64,000 nt of DNA from an uncultured Bacteroidales bacterium (GCA_902802815.1 CADCNQ010000003.1:124001-188000), one strand, 5' to 3'. Positions 16,879 through 24,626 are shown, counted from the stretch's first letter. Notes: generated by a model not told the origin, from the letters alone. Made by a program: numbers and translations.

Positions 16879-17231
16879 TCGTCAAGGATGCGTTCGGCAA
16901 GGATCTCGCGTCTCGTTTTGATTGTTATGCGCGCCCACCCGAAAAGGCCTCTCTTTTTGGTGACGACAACTTCGGCAGCAGTGTGACGTCCGAGTATAAG
17001 GATGGCGAGAATATCTCCTATGATAGTGCTTTTCTCTGCGTTAGCGAATGCGTAACTGATAGCCTGCTCCCAGTTCGTTTCATCCAACTCGGGAAGCAGA
17101 GCGATATATTTGGATGCCTCTACGAGAGTTCCAAACGTAGGCTTGCTGACCATCATTTTCTCTTTTCCGATGGTGAGCTCCACCGGATTCTGAAGGAAAG
17201 TGTCAGCCGTAAGTGCTTCTAGATGATTCAT
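16749..17231 (-). CDS. Tail assembly chaperone (G part)
   Basis: The protein has 160 residues from MNHLEALTADTFLQ (ATG at 17231). Its role is to coat the tape measure during tail assembly. Codons 138-141 read GCT TTT TTT TTG across a run of nine T (16810-16818). Codons 157-159 read AAA AAA GAA across seven A (16758-16764), three codons before the stop. Both runs allow the tRNAs to slip -1 into the downstream frame. The 188 nt between this gene and the major tail protein contain only a small ACTCAG-ctt-CTGAGT hairpin near 17380. Confidence 0.8.
   Translation of the reverse strand: MNHLEALTADTFLQNPVELTIGKEKMMVSKPTFGTLVEASKYIALLPELDETNWEQAISYAFANAEKSTIIGDILAILILGRHTAAEVVVTKKRGLFGWARITIKTRREILAERILDECSCEDIMNILTGLIGLNKLAFFLKITAFLRETNLLRKTKKEE
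16758..16818 (-). other. Programmed -1 frameshift region (T TTT TTT and A AAA AAA slippery sites)
   Basis: Two heptamers of the X XXY YYZ form lie in the right phase. T TTT TTT is within the T9 run at 16810-16818. A AAA AAA is at 16758-16764, followed by G and, two codons later, the zero-frame stop. Either would connect the G frame to the T frame. Which one is used cannot be decided by reading. Confidence 0.7.
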
Positions 17232-17419
17232 GTGCTTTTTGTTTTTAGGTTGGGAGGGCAGCGATGTGGGCACTGCCCTCCCACGAATGTTGTTGACGGT
17301 CGTTCTCAGACCCATCTCTTGAAAACGAGGTAGAGTCGATGCACCGTTCACCCAGCGACGATACTTTACTCGTCTAACTCAGCTTCTGAGTCAAGGAGCG
17401 ATTCGTCTAACGTAAACGT

Positions 17420-17974
17420 TCAATCGGCCTTCTCCTTGTAGCCTCCGTTGACGGTGTCCTTCTCAACGCCCTTGCCGTTGAATTTCTTGTACCAGTAGGG
17501 CTTGTTCTCGCCGTCGGTCTGTGCGCCGTGCAGGATGTCCATCGAGAAGTCGATGTAGTGACCATCCTCTTCGCTCCAGCCGGGCAGAACAGATACAGAG
17601 CACTTGGGGGCCTTGATGCCCTTGGCGCCGACGTTCTTAGGAGTAACCTTGACGGACATCTCCTTGTCAACGACGTGAGACTGAACATCCAGCTCTTCGC
17701 CGTTTACGGCAGCGATGCCGAGGCGCGTGTAGAGGGCGTCTGCGGGTTCTACAACGCGGAACTTGAGCGTCTGGCCTCCTTCCTGAGTCTCCTTGGCAAC
17801 GGTCTCGCCGCCGGTACCCTTCATCTCCAGAGCATCACCTTCGTTGCTCTCGATGGAGGCGGACTTGTCTTTTACTACGCCTACAGAGGCGAGCTGTGCG
17901 GCCATTGCGTCATTTGCGCCGGTGTCGCCAATCTCGATGGCACACTTCGACCACGCCATGATAATCTTTCCCAT
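17420..17974 (-). CDS. Major tail (tube) protein
   Basis: This 184-residue beta-rich protein opens with MGKIIMAWSKCAIEIGDTGA and ends with a lysine-rich tail. Its size, its position just before the frameshifted chaperone pair, and the motif YIDFSMDILHGAQTDGENKP suggest the tail tube subunit. An alternative start at MAWSKC, five residues in, is possible and is preceded by GGGAAAG. Confidence 0.7.
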   Translation of the reverse strand: MGKIIMAWSKCAIEIGDTGANDAMAAQLASVGVVKDKSASIESNEGDALEMKGTGGETVAKETQEGGQTLKFRVVEPADALYTRLGIAAVNGEELDVQSHVVDKEMSVKVTPKNVGAKGIKAPKCSVSVLPGWSEEDGHYIDFSMDILHGAQTDGENKPYWYKKFNGKGVEKDTVNGGYKEKAD

Positions 17975-17978
17975 AGTC

Positions 17979-18368
17979 TTAATAATTAAATTGTTTGTAG
18001 AATAATTTGTTACTTATGCAATGCTCGTTTTTCCCGTTTACGGGTTTTACAATCTGAGATTCGAGCTCAAACATATAATCACCTCCGGAGCCGTACTCAA
18101 GAACCTCCTGGCAAAGTTCTTCGAGTTCCTTGATGCGTTTGATATTCTCAACGCTGGCCCCGTTGGAGTTGATGTTCGGAACATATACGCGAACGTAAAC
18201 ATAGACCTCTTGGAATTGCCCGTTTTCGTTGTCAGGGACGCTTATCATGCAATCCTCACCATCTACGTGATCGTTGGTATAGCTGATTTTGCCGCCAATG
18301 GCGGAAGCAATCTGCGACGATTTCACGAAGCGGTGAATGTCCTGTCTTATCTCAACGTCTGTTTTCAT
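17979..18368 (-). CDS. Putative tail terminator / completion protein
   Basis: This 129-residue protein (MKTDVEIRQDIHRFVKSSQI...) has mixed alpha/beta structure with a strand pattern EVYVYVRVYVPNIN. It lies between the neck proteins and the major tail protein, where tail terminator proteins are encoded. It overlaps the next gene upstream by 17 nt. Function is inferred from position only. Confidence 0.5.
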   Translation of the reverse strand: MKTDVEIRQDIHRFVKSSQIASAIGGKISYTNDHVDGEDCMISVPDNENGQFQEVYVYVRVYVPNINSNGASVENIKRIKELEELCQEVLEYGSGGDYMFELESQIVKPVNGKNEHCISNKLFYKQFNY

Positions 18369-18831
18369 GCTCCAGCTTCTCGCGTATCTTTTCTTTGATA
18401 CGATCTACCATTATATGCTTTGCCCTCAGTCGTGCAGATGACAGCACCACCTTTCCGTCAATAGCCTCCACATATACGGCGTATTCCTTGCCTGCGACGA
18501 TGATGAGCGCACATGCATAGCGCGACCACTGTTGGGCCAGTTTGGCAAGATAGGCCTTGCCCTCCACGGCTCCCGTCTGGTCATTGAGAACAGACTTGAA
18601 GCCGAAGGTTTTAATAATCTGACCACTGCAGACAACACCGCATCCGATGGAAGACCGGAGGGCCCCCGATTGGTCATCCCAGGAACTCAAGTCGCCGCTA
18701 ACGATTCCGTTTACCAGCTCTTCGCCCATCTCGCCGAACGCTTCTGTGGCGGCAGATACGACAATCTTGCCGACCTTGCGCCGGAGTGCTGCAGCGATAC
18801 CTGCGGAGCCTTTTTTGAGTATTATACCCAT
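18352..18831 (-). CDS. Putative neck protein (HK97 gp10-like)
   Basis: This 159-residue protein has a basic N-terminus (ILKKGSAGIAAALRRKVGKI), a central SGALRSSIG-type motif, and a YAVYVEAIDGKV segment. These are reminiscent of HK97 gp10-like minor structural proteins that close the head-tail junction. It starts within the end of the neighbouring connector gene (10-nt overlap). Confidence 0.5.
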   Translation of the reverse strand: MGIILKKGSAGIAAALRRKVGKIVVSAATEAFGEMGEELVNGIVSGDLSSWDDQSGALRSSIGCGVVCSGQIIKTFGFKSVLNDQTGAVEGKAYLAKLAQQWSRYACALIIVAGKEYAVYVEAIDGKVVLSSARLRAKHIMVDRIKEKIREKLEHENRR

Positions 18832-19151
18832 AGTCGAGCGTTGAGTTGATTCCTGAAAAAACCGATAACCTCGAACTGTTTGCTGTTCTCAAGAGGCTGG
18901 CCGTCCAGCCCAAAGAGTCTCACCTTATCTCCAACCTTGAATGTCCTGCAGTCATGGTCGAGATAGATGGAGTATGAGTAGTTGTGCGCTACGCCGTCTT
19001 CGAATCTTACCTGAGAGGCAGAGCCGTTAGACTCTATCCTGCACGGAATCTCCTCTGTGCTCTCTGCGTCCGGCAGCGGCGCGCCATCCTCATCATAGCC
19101 ACCTGGCGCGAAGAGGACAACTTGCAGTTTATGAGGCCGAAAGTCCAACAT
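18822..19151 (-). CDS. Putative head-tail adaptor/stopper protein
   Basis: This 109-residue beta-rich protein (MLDFRPHKLQVVLFAPGGYD...) carries RTFKVGDKVRLFGLDGQPLE, suggestive of a small beta-barrel like head completion proteins. The start codon overlaps the stop of the preceding gene by 1 nt. Assignment is positional. Confidence 0.5.
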   Translation of the reverse strand: MLDFRPHKLQVVLFAPGGYDEDGAPLPDAESTEEIPCRIESNGSASQVRFEDGVAHNYSYSIYLDHDCRTFKVGDKVRLFGLDGQPLENSKQFEVIGFFRNQLNARLWV

Positions 19152-19471
19152 TAGAAGAATGTAACTTTTGGACGTTCATCGATTGGCTCTTCTCCGATCT
19201 CCTTATACAGTCTGTTGGCCATGTCCAGCAACGACTTTCTGTCGGTCTTGGAAATACTCATTCCTCCCTCAGAGATGCTGTTAGGGTAAAGCAGGATCTG
19301 CCGAATGCAATCAGCATTAGCTCCCTTGAACTCTGCGGAGGTAAGGATTTCCTTCGTACACTCGGCATCGCCATCAAGACCCCTCTTGACCATGACGGTC
19401 AGGAAGAAAGTCGCTGGCAGCGGGTATTGTACCTGTGACTTCAGTGCGTCGCTAACGGTCGGGTTGGCCAT
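19151..19471 (-). CDS. Putative head-tail connector protein
   Basis: This 106-residue mostly alpha-helical protein (MANPTVSDALKSQVQYPLPA...) is the first gene of the connector block after the capsid region. Helical adaptor proteins that bind the portal have this size and position. No diagnostic motif was recognised. Confidence 0.5.
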   Translation of the reverse strand: MANPTVSDALKSQVQYPLPATFFLTVMVKRGLDGDAECTKEILTSAEFKGANADCIRQILLYPNSISEGGMSISKTDRKSLLDMANRLYKEIGEEPIDERPKVTFF

Positions 19472-19474
19472 CTC

Positions 19475-19867
19475 CTAATTCAATTTAGTGTAATGAACAG
19501 GTCGGGAATTGCCGTTGCGCTGTGATCGCCTGCAGATGTAATTGGGAGGGGCCATAATGTTCTCCCTATAACCCATTATATTCTTGGCGAAGAGACAGTC
19601 GATGAGCTTGGGAGCGGGGACGCTCGACGTATCCATCACTTCGTCGGCACAGGCCGGCATCATGTCGTAAGTGATGTAGAGAATATTCACGCCGACAACC
19701 TCTACAGAGGGAGCCTCTACGACAAAAGCGGCGGGCACGGCAGCCTGGTCGGGCACGATGGAAACTTCACACTGGACGGCGGGGTCGGGGGGAGTGCTAC
19801 CCACGTCGATGGCATGGACTGACAGAGAAATTATTGTCAGCAACATGCAGAAAATGAGATTTTTCAT
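19475..19867 (-). CDS. Secreted protein of unknown function inside the head gene cluster
   Basis: This 130-residue protein begins with a clear Sec signal peptide (MKNLIFCMLLTIISLSVHA, probable cleavage after HA). The mature part is Pro/Val-rich with several cysteines (PACADEV, LIDCLFAK, NYICRRSQR). A structural virion protein would not need a signal peptide. Its place between capsid and connector genes, in frame with the operon, is therefore odd. It could be a lysogenic-conversion or superinfection-exclusion protein expressed late. I do not recognise the family. Confidence 0.65.
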   Translation of the reverse strand: MKNLIFCMLLTIISLSVHAIDVGSTPPDPAVQCEVSIVPDQAAVPAAFVVEAPSVEVVGVNILYITYDMMPACADEVMDTSSVPAPKLIDCLFAKNIMGYRENIMAPPNYICRRSQRNGNSRPVHYTKLN

Positions 19868-19923
19868 TGTCTTGGGTTAATTATTGGTTAAACAGGAGGG
19901 AGGGCGGCGTACCGCCCATCCCC

Positions 19924-21039
19924 TTACTGTGCGTTCAGATTGGTGAGGTTGAGGTTCACCATCTTGTTCGGAGCGGCGATCTGCGGAACCCACTCGGCAG
20001 TGTATTCCATGTAGCGGCCGTTCTTGTCGCGGTAGTTGCTGATGAGCATCTGACCGTTGTCGTTGCCGACGGGACGATAGGTGCGGCCCTCTACGGGATC
20101 GGTGGCCTCGAACGGAGTGTGGTGACGCATCCAACCAATCTTCTCGTCCGTTGCGGAGCGCAGGAACGTGATGCGGTCATCGGCATACACCTGGGTGTTC
20201 GTGCCGTTCTGCTCTTCCACGAAGTCGTCCTTGATCTCGACAGCGGGCAGACCAACGCCAACGAGGGCATTGGAGGCCATCTGCGAGGTGATGAGACCGG
20301 TGTAGAGGTTGAAGCGCTGCTCGGGCAGAACCATCTTGAAGGTATCACCGAACTCTACGGAGCCCACGATGTCCTTGATGAAGGTCTGGCGGCTCATGAT
20401 CATCTTCTCGAACTTGCCGAACTGCGACTGGAGAGCGGCGAGTCTGCGCTGCAGCCACGTGATGAAGTAGAGCTTGCCGTCCTGAGTCACCTCTGCCTTG
20501 GTGGGCGTGATGAAGTGGAAGGGCAGGGAGATGTCGAGCAGGTCGATACCTTCGGCATTGTCCTTGTTCTTCACGGTGGCCTTGCCGGTCATCAGCAGAG
20601 AGCCGACAACGAGATCCATACGCTTGTGGGGAGCGAGGATAACCTGACGATAATCGTCGGTGATGAAGTCGATGATGTCGTTCATGGCAGCCACCTGATC
20701 TGCAGTCTTGGCCTCGTTGAACTTGTCAATGAGATCCTGCAGCTCCGACAGGCGCTCCACATCCATCTGGTAGGCATCGCCCAGGTAGGCGATTTCGCCG
20801 TAGCCGCTTCCCATCGACTTACGCTCACGGATGGGCTTCTCGCCGTAGCGGGCGTTGATGGAGCCTGCTACCACACCGGTAACGGTGCCGAGATAGTCCT
20901 TGAATACGCGGGTCGTAGTACGACGGAAGGTCAGGTACTGCTGCCAATAGATTTTGTCGAGTCCCCTCTGGAATACGCGGTCAATGGTGGCCTGCACCAC
21001 GTTGGCATCGTTGAATAATGTCTGGATTGTAAGTAACAT
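19924..21039 (-). CDS. Major capsid protein (phage capsid E type)
   Basis: This 371-residue protein opens with LFNDANVVQATIDRVFQRGL. The middle contains YGEKPIRERKSMGSGYGEIA, LGDAYQMDVERLSELQDLID and GSLLMTGKATVKNKD. Such segments and the length fit the capsid-E branch of HK97-fold major capsid proteins. It follows scaffold and capsid-associated genes. No N-terminal delta domain or protease is evident; the separate scaffold protein fills that role. Confidence 0.85.
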   Translation of the reverse strand: MLLTIQTLFNDANVVQATIDRVFQRGLDKIYWQQYLTFRRTTTRVFKDYLGTVTGVVAGSINARYGEKPIRERKSMGSGYGEIAYLGDAYQMDVERLSELQDLIDKFNEAKTADQVAAMNDIIDFITDDYRQVILAPHKRMDLVVGSLLMTGKATVKNKDNAEGIDLLDISLPFHFITPTKAEVTQDGKLYFITWLQRRLAALQSQFGKFEKMIMSRQTFIKDIVGSVEFGDTFKMVLPEQRFNLYTGLITSQMASNALVGVGLPAVEIKDDFVEEQNGTNTQVYADDRITFLRSATDEKIGWMRHHTPFEATDPVEGRTYRPVGNDNGQMLISNYRDKNGRYMEYTAEWVPQIAAPNKMVNLNLTNLNAQ

Positions 21040-21061
21040 GATTCTTCGTTTTTAGGGGTTA

Positions 21062-21856
21062 TTACTCAAACTGGAAGCGAGAGGTCAGCGTCTCCTTATC
21101 CTTCTCGGAGATGGGGAGAACGAGCTTGGCTTCCTGTACCTCGTAGGCCTGCATGATGAGGGCAGCGAGTACAGCGCCGGCTTCCACCTTCGTCTCTTCG
21201 TAGATCACGAAGTTTGCGGTACGAGCGGGCACGCTCTTCTGCGTCTCCGTAAAGGGAGTGTTGGCAGCGACATCCTCGGCCAGAGGCTCGGAGAAAGTCA
21301 GCACGTCCTTTGTCGCGTTTGAGGTGTCAACGGCAGTCACGGTGTAGGTGTTTTCACCGATGACAATGCTCATGCCGGCGCTCACGCCGCTGTTCTTTGC
21401 GACGTCGAGAGTGGTGGCATCCTTCACTCCGGCCTTGGTCTTGCCGGTAGCAAGGGCAACGGCCTCAAAGAGAACCTGCCCTGCGGTTACGTTCTCCCCG
21501 AGCTCCGACACGGTCAGGGTGTCGTAGTTGGCGTTGGTGGTGTTGATGGCCGACACCTTAACGCAGGTAGAGCCTGCGCCCAGAGTCATACCAACCGCAA
21601 CGAGGGAGTTCTTTGCGATCTTGATGCTCGTGGCCCCGGCGCTAGCGTCCTCCGTCAGGCGAACATTCTTCACGACGTCGAGCATTCGGGTCTGAAGGTT
21701 TGCGCGGACGGGAGTGAAGCGGGGGAGCTTCGAACCAATGACCAACCCCTCAGTATTGAGACGGTACGGACCTCTCTTGTGATGGAGGGTCTGCACATCG
21801 CAAATCTCTTCTACTACTGCTGCGGGGTTAAGATTGTAGTTGAATCCTGCTGGCAT
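21062..21856 (-). CDS. Capsid-associated protein (putative head fibre/decoration)
   Basis: This 264-residue protein starts MPAGFNYNLNPAAVVEEICD and contains two tandem beta modules of about 65 residues. The first begins ASAGATSIKIAKNS and the second DATTLDVAKNSGVSAG; both go on to a VSAINTTNANYDTLTV / VTAVDTSNATKDVLTF segment. The end (AGAVLAALIMQAYEVQEAKL) is helical. Position between scaffold and major capsid genes suggests a decoration or head-fibre protein. The exact role is inferred. Confidence 0.6.
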   Translation of the reverse strand: MPAGFNYNLNPAAVVEEICDVQTLHHKRGPYRLNTEGLVIGSKLPRFTPVRANLQTRMLDVVKNVRLTEDASAGATSIKIAKNSLVAVGMTLGAGSTCVKVSAINTTNANYDTLTVSELGENVTAGQVLFEAVALATGKTKAGVKDATTLDVAKNSGVSAGMSIVIGENTYTVTAVDTSNATKDVLTFSEPLAEDVAANTPFTETQKSVPARTANFVIYEETKVEAGAVLAALIMQAYEVQEAKLVLPISEKDKETLTSRFQFE

Positions 21857-21893
21857 TGTTGTAAATTTTTAAGGGTTAATGAATTGTTTCTCA

Positions 21894-22571
21894 TCATGCA
21901 GTCTTCGTGGCGCCCTCTTTGATGATGGCTGCGATGGTCTCACCATCGCTTTTGATGCCACTGCCGGCAGAGGGAGGTACGGAAGGCTGAAATCCGAGGT
22001 TGGCGAGTGTTTGGGCTTTGTCCTTCATGAAGGAGTCCAAATCCGTCACATTGCCAGGCACGTTGAGCATTCTGGCCAACTCTTCGTTGATGCCGTGAGC
22101 TTTAGCCTTTTCGAGAATCTGTGCAGTCCGCTCCTCTTGAGTGCGCCGCTCTTCCTCGGTCTTCATCCTGTCCGTGAAGGGTTTCATCTTCTCGTCCAGC
22201 AATTTTGAGAGCTTTGCATCGAGTTCGTCCTGCTGGGAGGGCTGCTGCTGTTTCCCGTCTTCGCCGATGTGATACTTCTCTTTGAACTGCTTTTCAAAGT
22301 CACCCTTGAGGCTCGATTTGAGGCTGTCGGTGAGACTTTGAGTAAGAGCGTTCTTCTGATTAGTGAAACGTGAGTCGAAGAGGCCCTGCATCTTCTTAAT
22401 TGCGTCCGCTTGCGCGTCCACAATCGCGGTCACGTTTTCGTCAGTCACCAGGCCGGTGGAAAAAAGACATGCGGCCAACCCTTGAATCTCGTTGTCGCTC
22501 AATCCGCTTTGAGGATATTTCGTCTTGAGCGCAGTGCATAATGCTTGAATGTCCATAGTTTTACTGTTCAC
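21894..22571 (-). CDS. Capsid scaffold protein
   Basis: This 225-residue protein is rich in Lys, Glu, Gln and Asp with long predicted coiled coil (DELDAKLSKLLDEKMKPFTD, RRTQEERTAQILEKAKAHGI). It has a Gly/Ser linker and a short basic C-terminus, typical of siphovirus scaffolds. It is the first gene after the late promoter at 22588-22595. An alternative start six codons downstream (MDIQALC) is possible. Confidence 0.75.
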   Translation of the reverse strand: MNSKTMDIQALCTALKTKYPQSGLSDNEIQGLAACLFSTGLVTDENVTAIVDAQADAIKKMQGLFDSRFTNQKNALTQSLTDSLKSSLKGDFEKQFKEKYHIGEDGKQQQPSQQDELDAKLSKLLDEKMKPFTDRMKTEEERRTQEERTAQILEKAKAHGINEELARMLNVPGNVTDLDSFMKDKAQTLANLGFQPSVPPSAGSGIKSDGETIAAIIKEGATKTA

Positions 22572-22587
22572 TTTATGTTAAGCACTG

Positions 22588-22660
22588 CAAAAGTATTCAT
22601 TCAAGAGTACATTATGAAGAGATTTGCGCCCAATGCTTTTACCTATCCGAAATAGGTAAA
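22588..22660 (-). promoter_or_regulatory. Late promoter of the capsid/tail operon with upstream activator-like inverted repeat
   Basis: Minus-strand -7 box TACTTTTG (plus 22588-22595) lies 17 nt upstream of the scaffold start, with no good -33 TTTG. Exactly 42 nt upstream of the box is a 23-bp inverted repeat (22638-22660), TTTACCTAT-5nt-ATAGGTAAA. The same repeat occurs at the same distance from the -7 box at 32276-32283. This geometry suggests activator-dependent late transcription. Confidence 0.7.
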
Positions 22661-22676
22661 AAGAATAAAGAAAACA

Positions 22677-22700
22677 GCCCGGCAATCACTTGCGGGGCTG
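22677..22700 (-). terminator. Rho-independent terminator of the amidoligase cassette
   Basis: Read on the minus strand, AGCCC-c-GCAA-gtga-TTGC-c-GGGCT is followed by GTTTTC. It lies 27 nt beyond the stop of the glutamine amidotransferase-like gene and separates it from the late promoter. Confidence 0.75.
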
Positions 22701-22727
22701 CTCAAAACAATAAGTCAAACTGATAGA

Positions 22728-23261
22728 TCAAAAGTGTATATTAGGCTTTTTCATGAGGTATGCAAACCTTAGATTTGAGAAGTAGTAATTGCCTACCTTC
22801 TCGAAGTGTCCGAAGAGTCGCACATCGTCACCCTGCATAAAGGCAAACTTTGAGCCCTCGATGATGTTCTGCACCATCTTCTCTGCTTCGCGAGAATACA
22901 GGCCGTAGCGTTCGATATTCGGGTACAGGTAACGGATAAATGCCGTTTCGCTGTCTGTCTTGTCGCCGATGGGGCGCACGCTTAATATGCCGTTGTGGGC
23001 AAAGTAAACATCGTCTATCTTGAACGGGTGGCAGTTGGCGCGCTTTACGCTGCCGTGTGTTGCCAGGCGAAAGTGCATGATGCACGGCTCATCTTTTCTG
23101 CGGCTCCGTAGGCGCTCTTCAAAATATCCGAAACTCAAACCTTTGCAAAACAGGGTGGGGGTGCAAAATCCCTGCCCGTGAGGGTTGGCCCGATGCATGG
23201 CGCTCAAAACATCGTGCGAGGGCGTCTCTACGCCTGCGGGTATATAGCAAATGACACACAT
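22728..23261 (-). CDS. Class II glutamine amidotransferase-like protein
   Basis: This 177-residue protein starts MCVICYIPAG; Cys2 would become the N-terminal nucleophile after Met removal. Further hallmarks are NPHGQGF, MHFRLATHG and VYFAHNGIL, the glutaminase signature of the Ntn-hydrolase amidotransferase fold. Only the glutaminase domain is present, so ammonia must be delivered to a partner. The amidoligase 33 nt upstream in the same transcript is the obvious candidate. It forms a two-gene unit with its own promoter (24235-24242) and terminator (22677-22700). Confidence 0.85.
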   Translation of the reverse strand: MCVICYIPAGVETPSHDVLSAMHRANPHGQGFCTPTLFCKGLSFGYFEERLRSRRKDEPCIMHFRLATHGSVKRANCHPFKIDDVYFAHNGILSVRPIGDKTDSETAFIRYLYPNIERYGLYSREAEKMVQNIIEGSKFAFMQGDDVRLFGHFEKVGNYYFSNLRFAYLMKKPNIHF

Positions 23262-23294
23262 AACTTTTTTCTTTTTTTGATGCCGGTGCGGCCC

Positions 23295-24185
23295 TTAGTT
23301 AAGGGCTGCACGGCGGTTGATGAAATATACTTTTTCGCTCTCTTTCAAGAAAGGTATCTCTTCGATGGTATTGCAGGTGTCACACTCATGTTTGTATGAG
23401 TATTCGACCAATTTTGCAAGAAACATCACCCAGTTGGAAATCTTCTCATATTCGGTCGTACCGCTATGCTGACGAAACTCGATGGTCTTGTGTCTGCTAT
23501 AAGCCACGGCGTTGACCTTGAAATATCTGTCATCGTTCATTGCCATCATGATGTCGCCCTTAGTTCTGCAGCCCTCAAAATTTATACCCTGCAAGCTGCG
23601 GCACCAACGGCTATTATTGCCACGGCGAGAAGCCGGCATGAAAGTATCAATGGCGTTCTCGATCTTTTGATAGTTGCGCACCAGTCTGCAGTAGTGCTCA
23701 TCGCTCATCTTCTCTGCACCGATGTGAACGTGCAAGCCGCATGAACGATTTACCTTTGCATCTACACATGCAAGAGCGGCCGTAATCTTCTCTAAGCTGC
23801 TCAGTCCCTTTTTACCTTTGAGAATGGGGCTGACAACCTCGTTAGTGTTTTCGCCGACGAGAGAACTATCTGACACAATCTTATAGTAGTGCTCGTTATC
23901 TTCGTGGTTGTAACCCTCAGAGCGTACTCGCAGACCCGATGCTGCGGCCTCTTCGATGAGCTGAATGCGGCTTACGTTGTAGCACTCAATCTCAACGCCG
24001 AACGTGAGCTTTGCAAAATTAAACTCGCTGCCGCTGTACGTCTTGCCCTTTGCGCTGCCGGCAAGCATAATTCTAACCTCATGCTCACACAGGCCGAGCT
24101 TAATCAACTCGTTGCGCTTTGCAACAATACCGCACTCTTTGTTGAGAACTTCGTTTACCTGTTCTGAAAGACTCTTTGTACTCAT
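23295..24185 (-). CDS. Amidoligase (glutamine synthetase-like fold)
   Basis: This 296-residue protein carries the motifs of the phage/prophage amidoligase family (COOH-NH2 ligase with a glutamine synthetase-like core). FGVEIECYN provides metal-binding Glu residues. SDSSLVGENTNEVVSPIL contains the second acidic site. CGLHVHIG has the conserved histidines, and KTIEFRQHSGT closes the core. Such enzymes are predicted to make peptide or amide bonds on small molecules or proteins. Co-transcription with a class II amidotransferase is a known genomic theme of this family. The substrate is unknown. Confidence 0.85.
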   Translation of the reverse strand: MSTKSLSEQVNEVLNKECGIVAKRNELIKLGLCEHEVRIMLAGSAKGKTYSGSEFNFAKLTFGVEIECYNVSRIQLIEEAAASGLRVRSEGYNHEDNEHYYKIVSDSSLVGENTNEVVSPILKGKKGLSSLEKITAALACVDAKVNRSCGLHVHIGAEKMSDEHYCRLVRNYQKIENAIDTFMPASRRGNNSRWCRSLQGINFEGCRTKGDIMMAMNDDRYFKVNAVAYSRHKTIEFRQHSGTTEYEKISNWVMFLAKLVEYSYKHECDTCNTIEEIPFLKESEKVYFINRRAALN

Positions 24186-24234
24186 AACTTTTGATTTTTT
24201 AATGTTTGACTTATTGTTTTCTGTTTTCTGAGTG

Positions 24235-24282
24235 CAAAGGTATAAGTTTTATCTTATATTACAAAATATTTTATAAGATAAA
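24235..24282 (-). promoter_or_regulatory. Promoter and operator of the amidoligase cassette
   Basis: Minus-strand -7 box TACCTTTG (plus 24235-24242) lies 49 nt upstream of the amidoligase start. Immediately upstream, an 11-bp inverted repeat with arms TTTATCTTATA (24248-24258) and TATAAGATAAA (24272-24282) covers the -33 region, where a repressor could bind. The rest of the gap to 24435 is AT-rich, with further TATAAG/CTTATA words near 24405-24425, and holds no recognisable gene. Confidence 0.6.
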
Positions 24283-24435
24283 TTTAATAAATATGCTGAA
24301 AAACATAAAAATTGGGTATATTTTATATATTTTTGCAAAATATAAGTCGAATATTGTGCTTTTCTGTGTGCAAAGATGTGTCTTGCATGCTTGTGTCGGT
24401 GTAACTCATAAGTTATACCTTATATAAATAAAAAT

Positions 24436-24470
24436 AGTATTCGATAGTCTTCTCTTGACTACCAAATACT
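24436..24470 (-). terminator. Terminator downstream of the packaging operon and small peptide gene
   Basis: Minus strand AGTATTTGGTAGTC-7nt-GACTATCGAATACT forms a 6+5 bp stem with a small internal loop. It is followed by ATTTTTATTTATA. It lies 31 nt after the stop of the 25-residue peptide gene. Confidence 0.65.
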
Positions 24471-24501
24471 ATCATGCGCGAGAAATGAAGTGAGCAACCT
24501 C

Positions 24502-24579
24502 TTACAAATTGCTCTCTATAAACTTAGTCAAAAGTGCAATTAAGACAACGATTATAAAAAAATAAATAGCTAAAGCCAT
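24502..24579 (-). CDS. 25-residue hydrophobic membrane peptide
   Basis: An ATG at 24579 opens a 25-codon frame, MALAIYFFIIVVLIAL followed by LTKFIESNL and TAA. It is one membrane helix with a short polar tail, the layout of small membrane-acting toxins of type I systems and of small phage membrane proteins. It lies downstream of the MuF-toxin gene on the same strand and before a terminator. A divergent small RNA gene begins about 50 nt away. No family is claimed; codon composition is too short to test. Confidence 0.5.
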   Translation of the reverse strand: MALAIYFFIIVVLIALLTKFIESNL

Positions 24580-24594
24580 TTTTTTATTGATTTG

Positions 24595-24626
24595 TTTGGT
24601 GGTTTCAAAAATTGTTTTTATATTTG
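24595..24626 (+). promoter_or_regulatory. Promoter of small RNA 1
   Basis: TTTG (24595-24598), a 20-nt spacer and TATATTTG (24619-24626) match the Bacteroidetes consensus TTTG-N19/20-TAnnTTTG. The upstream half TTTGGTGGTTTC is identical to that of the promoter at 30262-30293, with the same 20-nt spacing. Confidence 0.7.

Noticed and set aside
22638-22660. Inverted repeat considered as a terminator
   Set aside because: It has no T-run, is AT-rich, and recurs at an identical distance from another promoter, which fits a regulator site better.
24301-24435. Possible small RNA or gene in the AT-rich gap upstream of the amidoligase promoter
   Set aside because: TATTTTTG-like boxes occur by chance in such AT-rich DNA, and no terminator or frame follows on either strand except the hairpin at 24436-24470 that belongs to the operon on the right.
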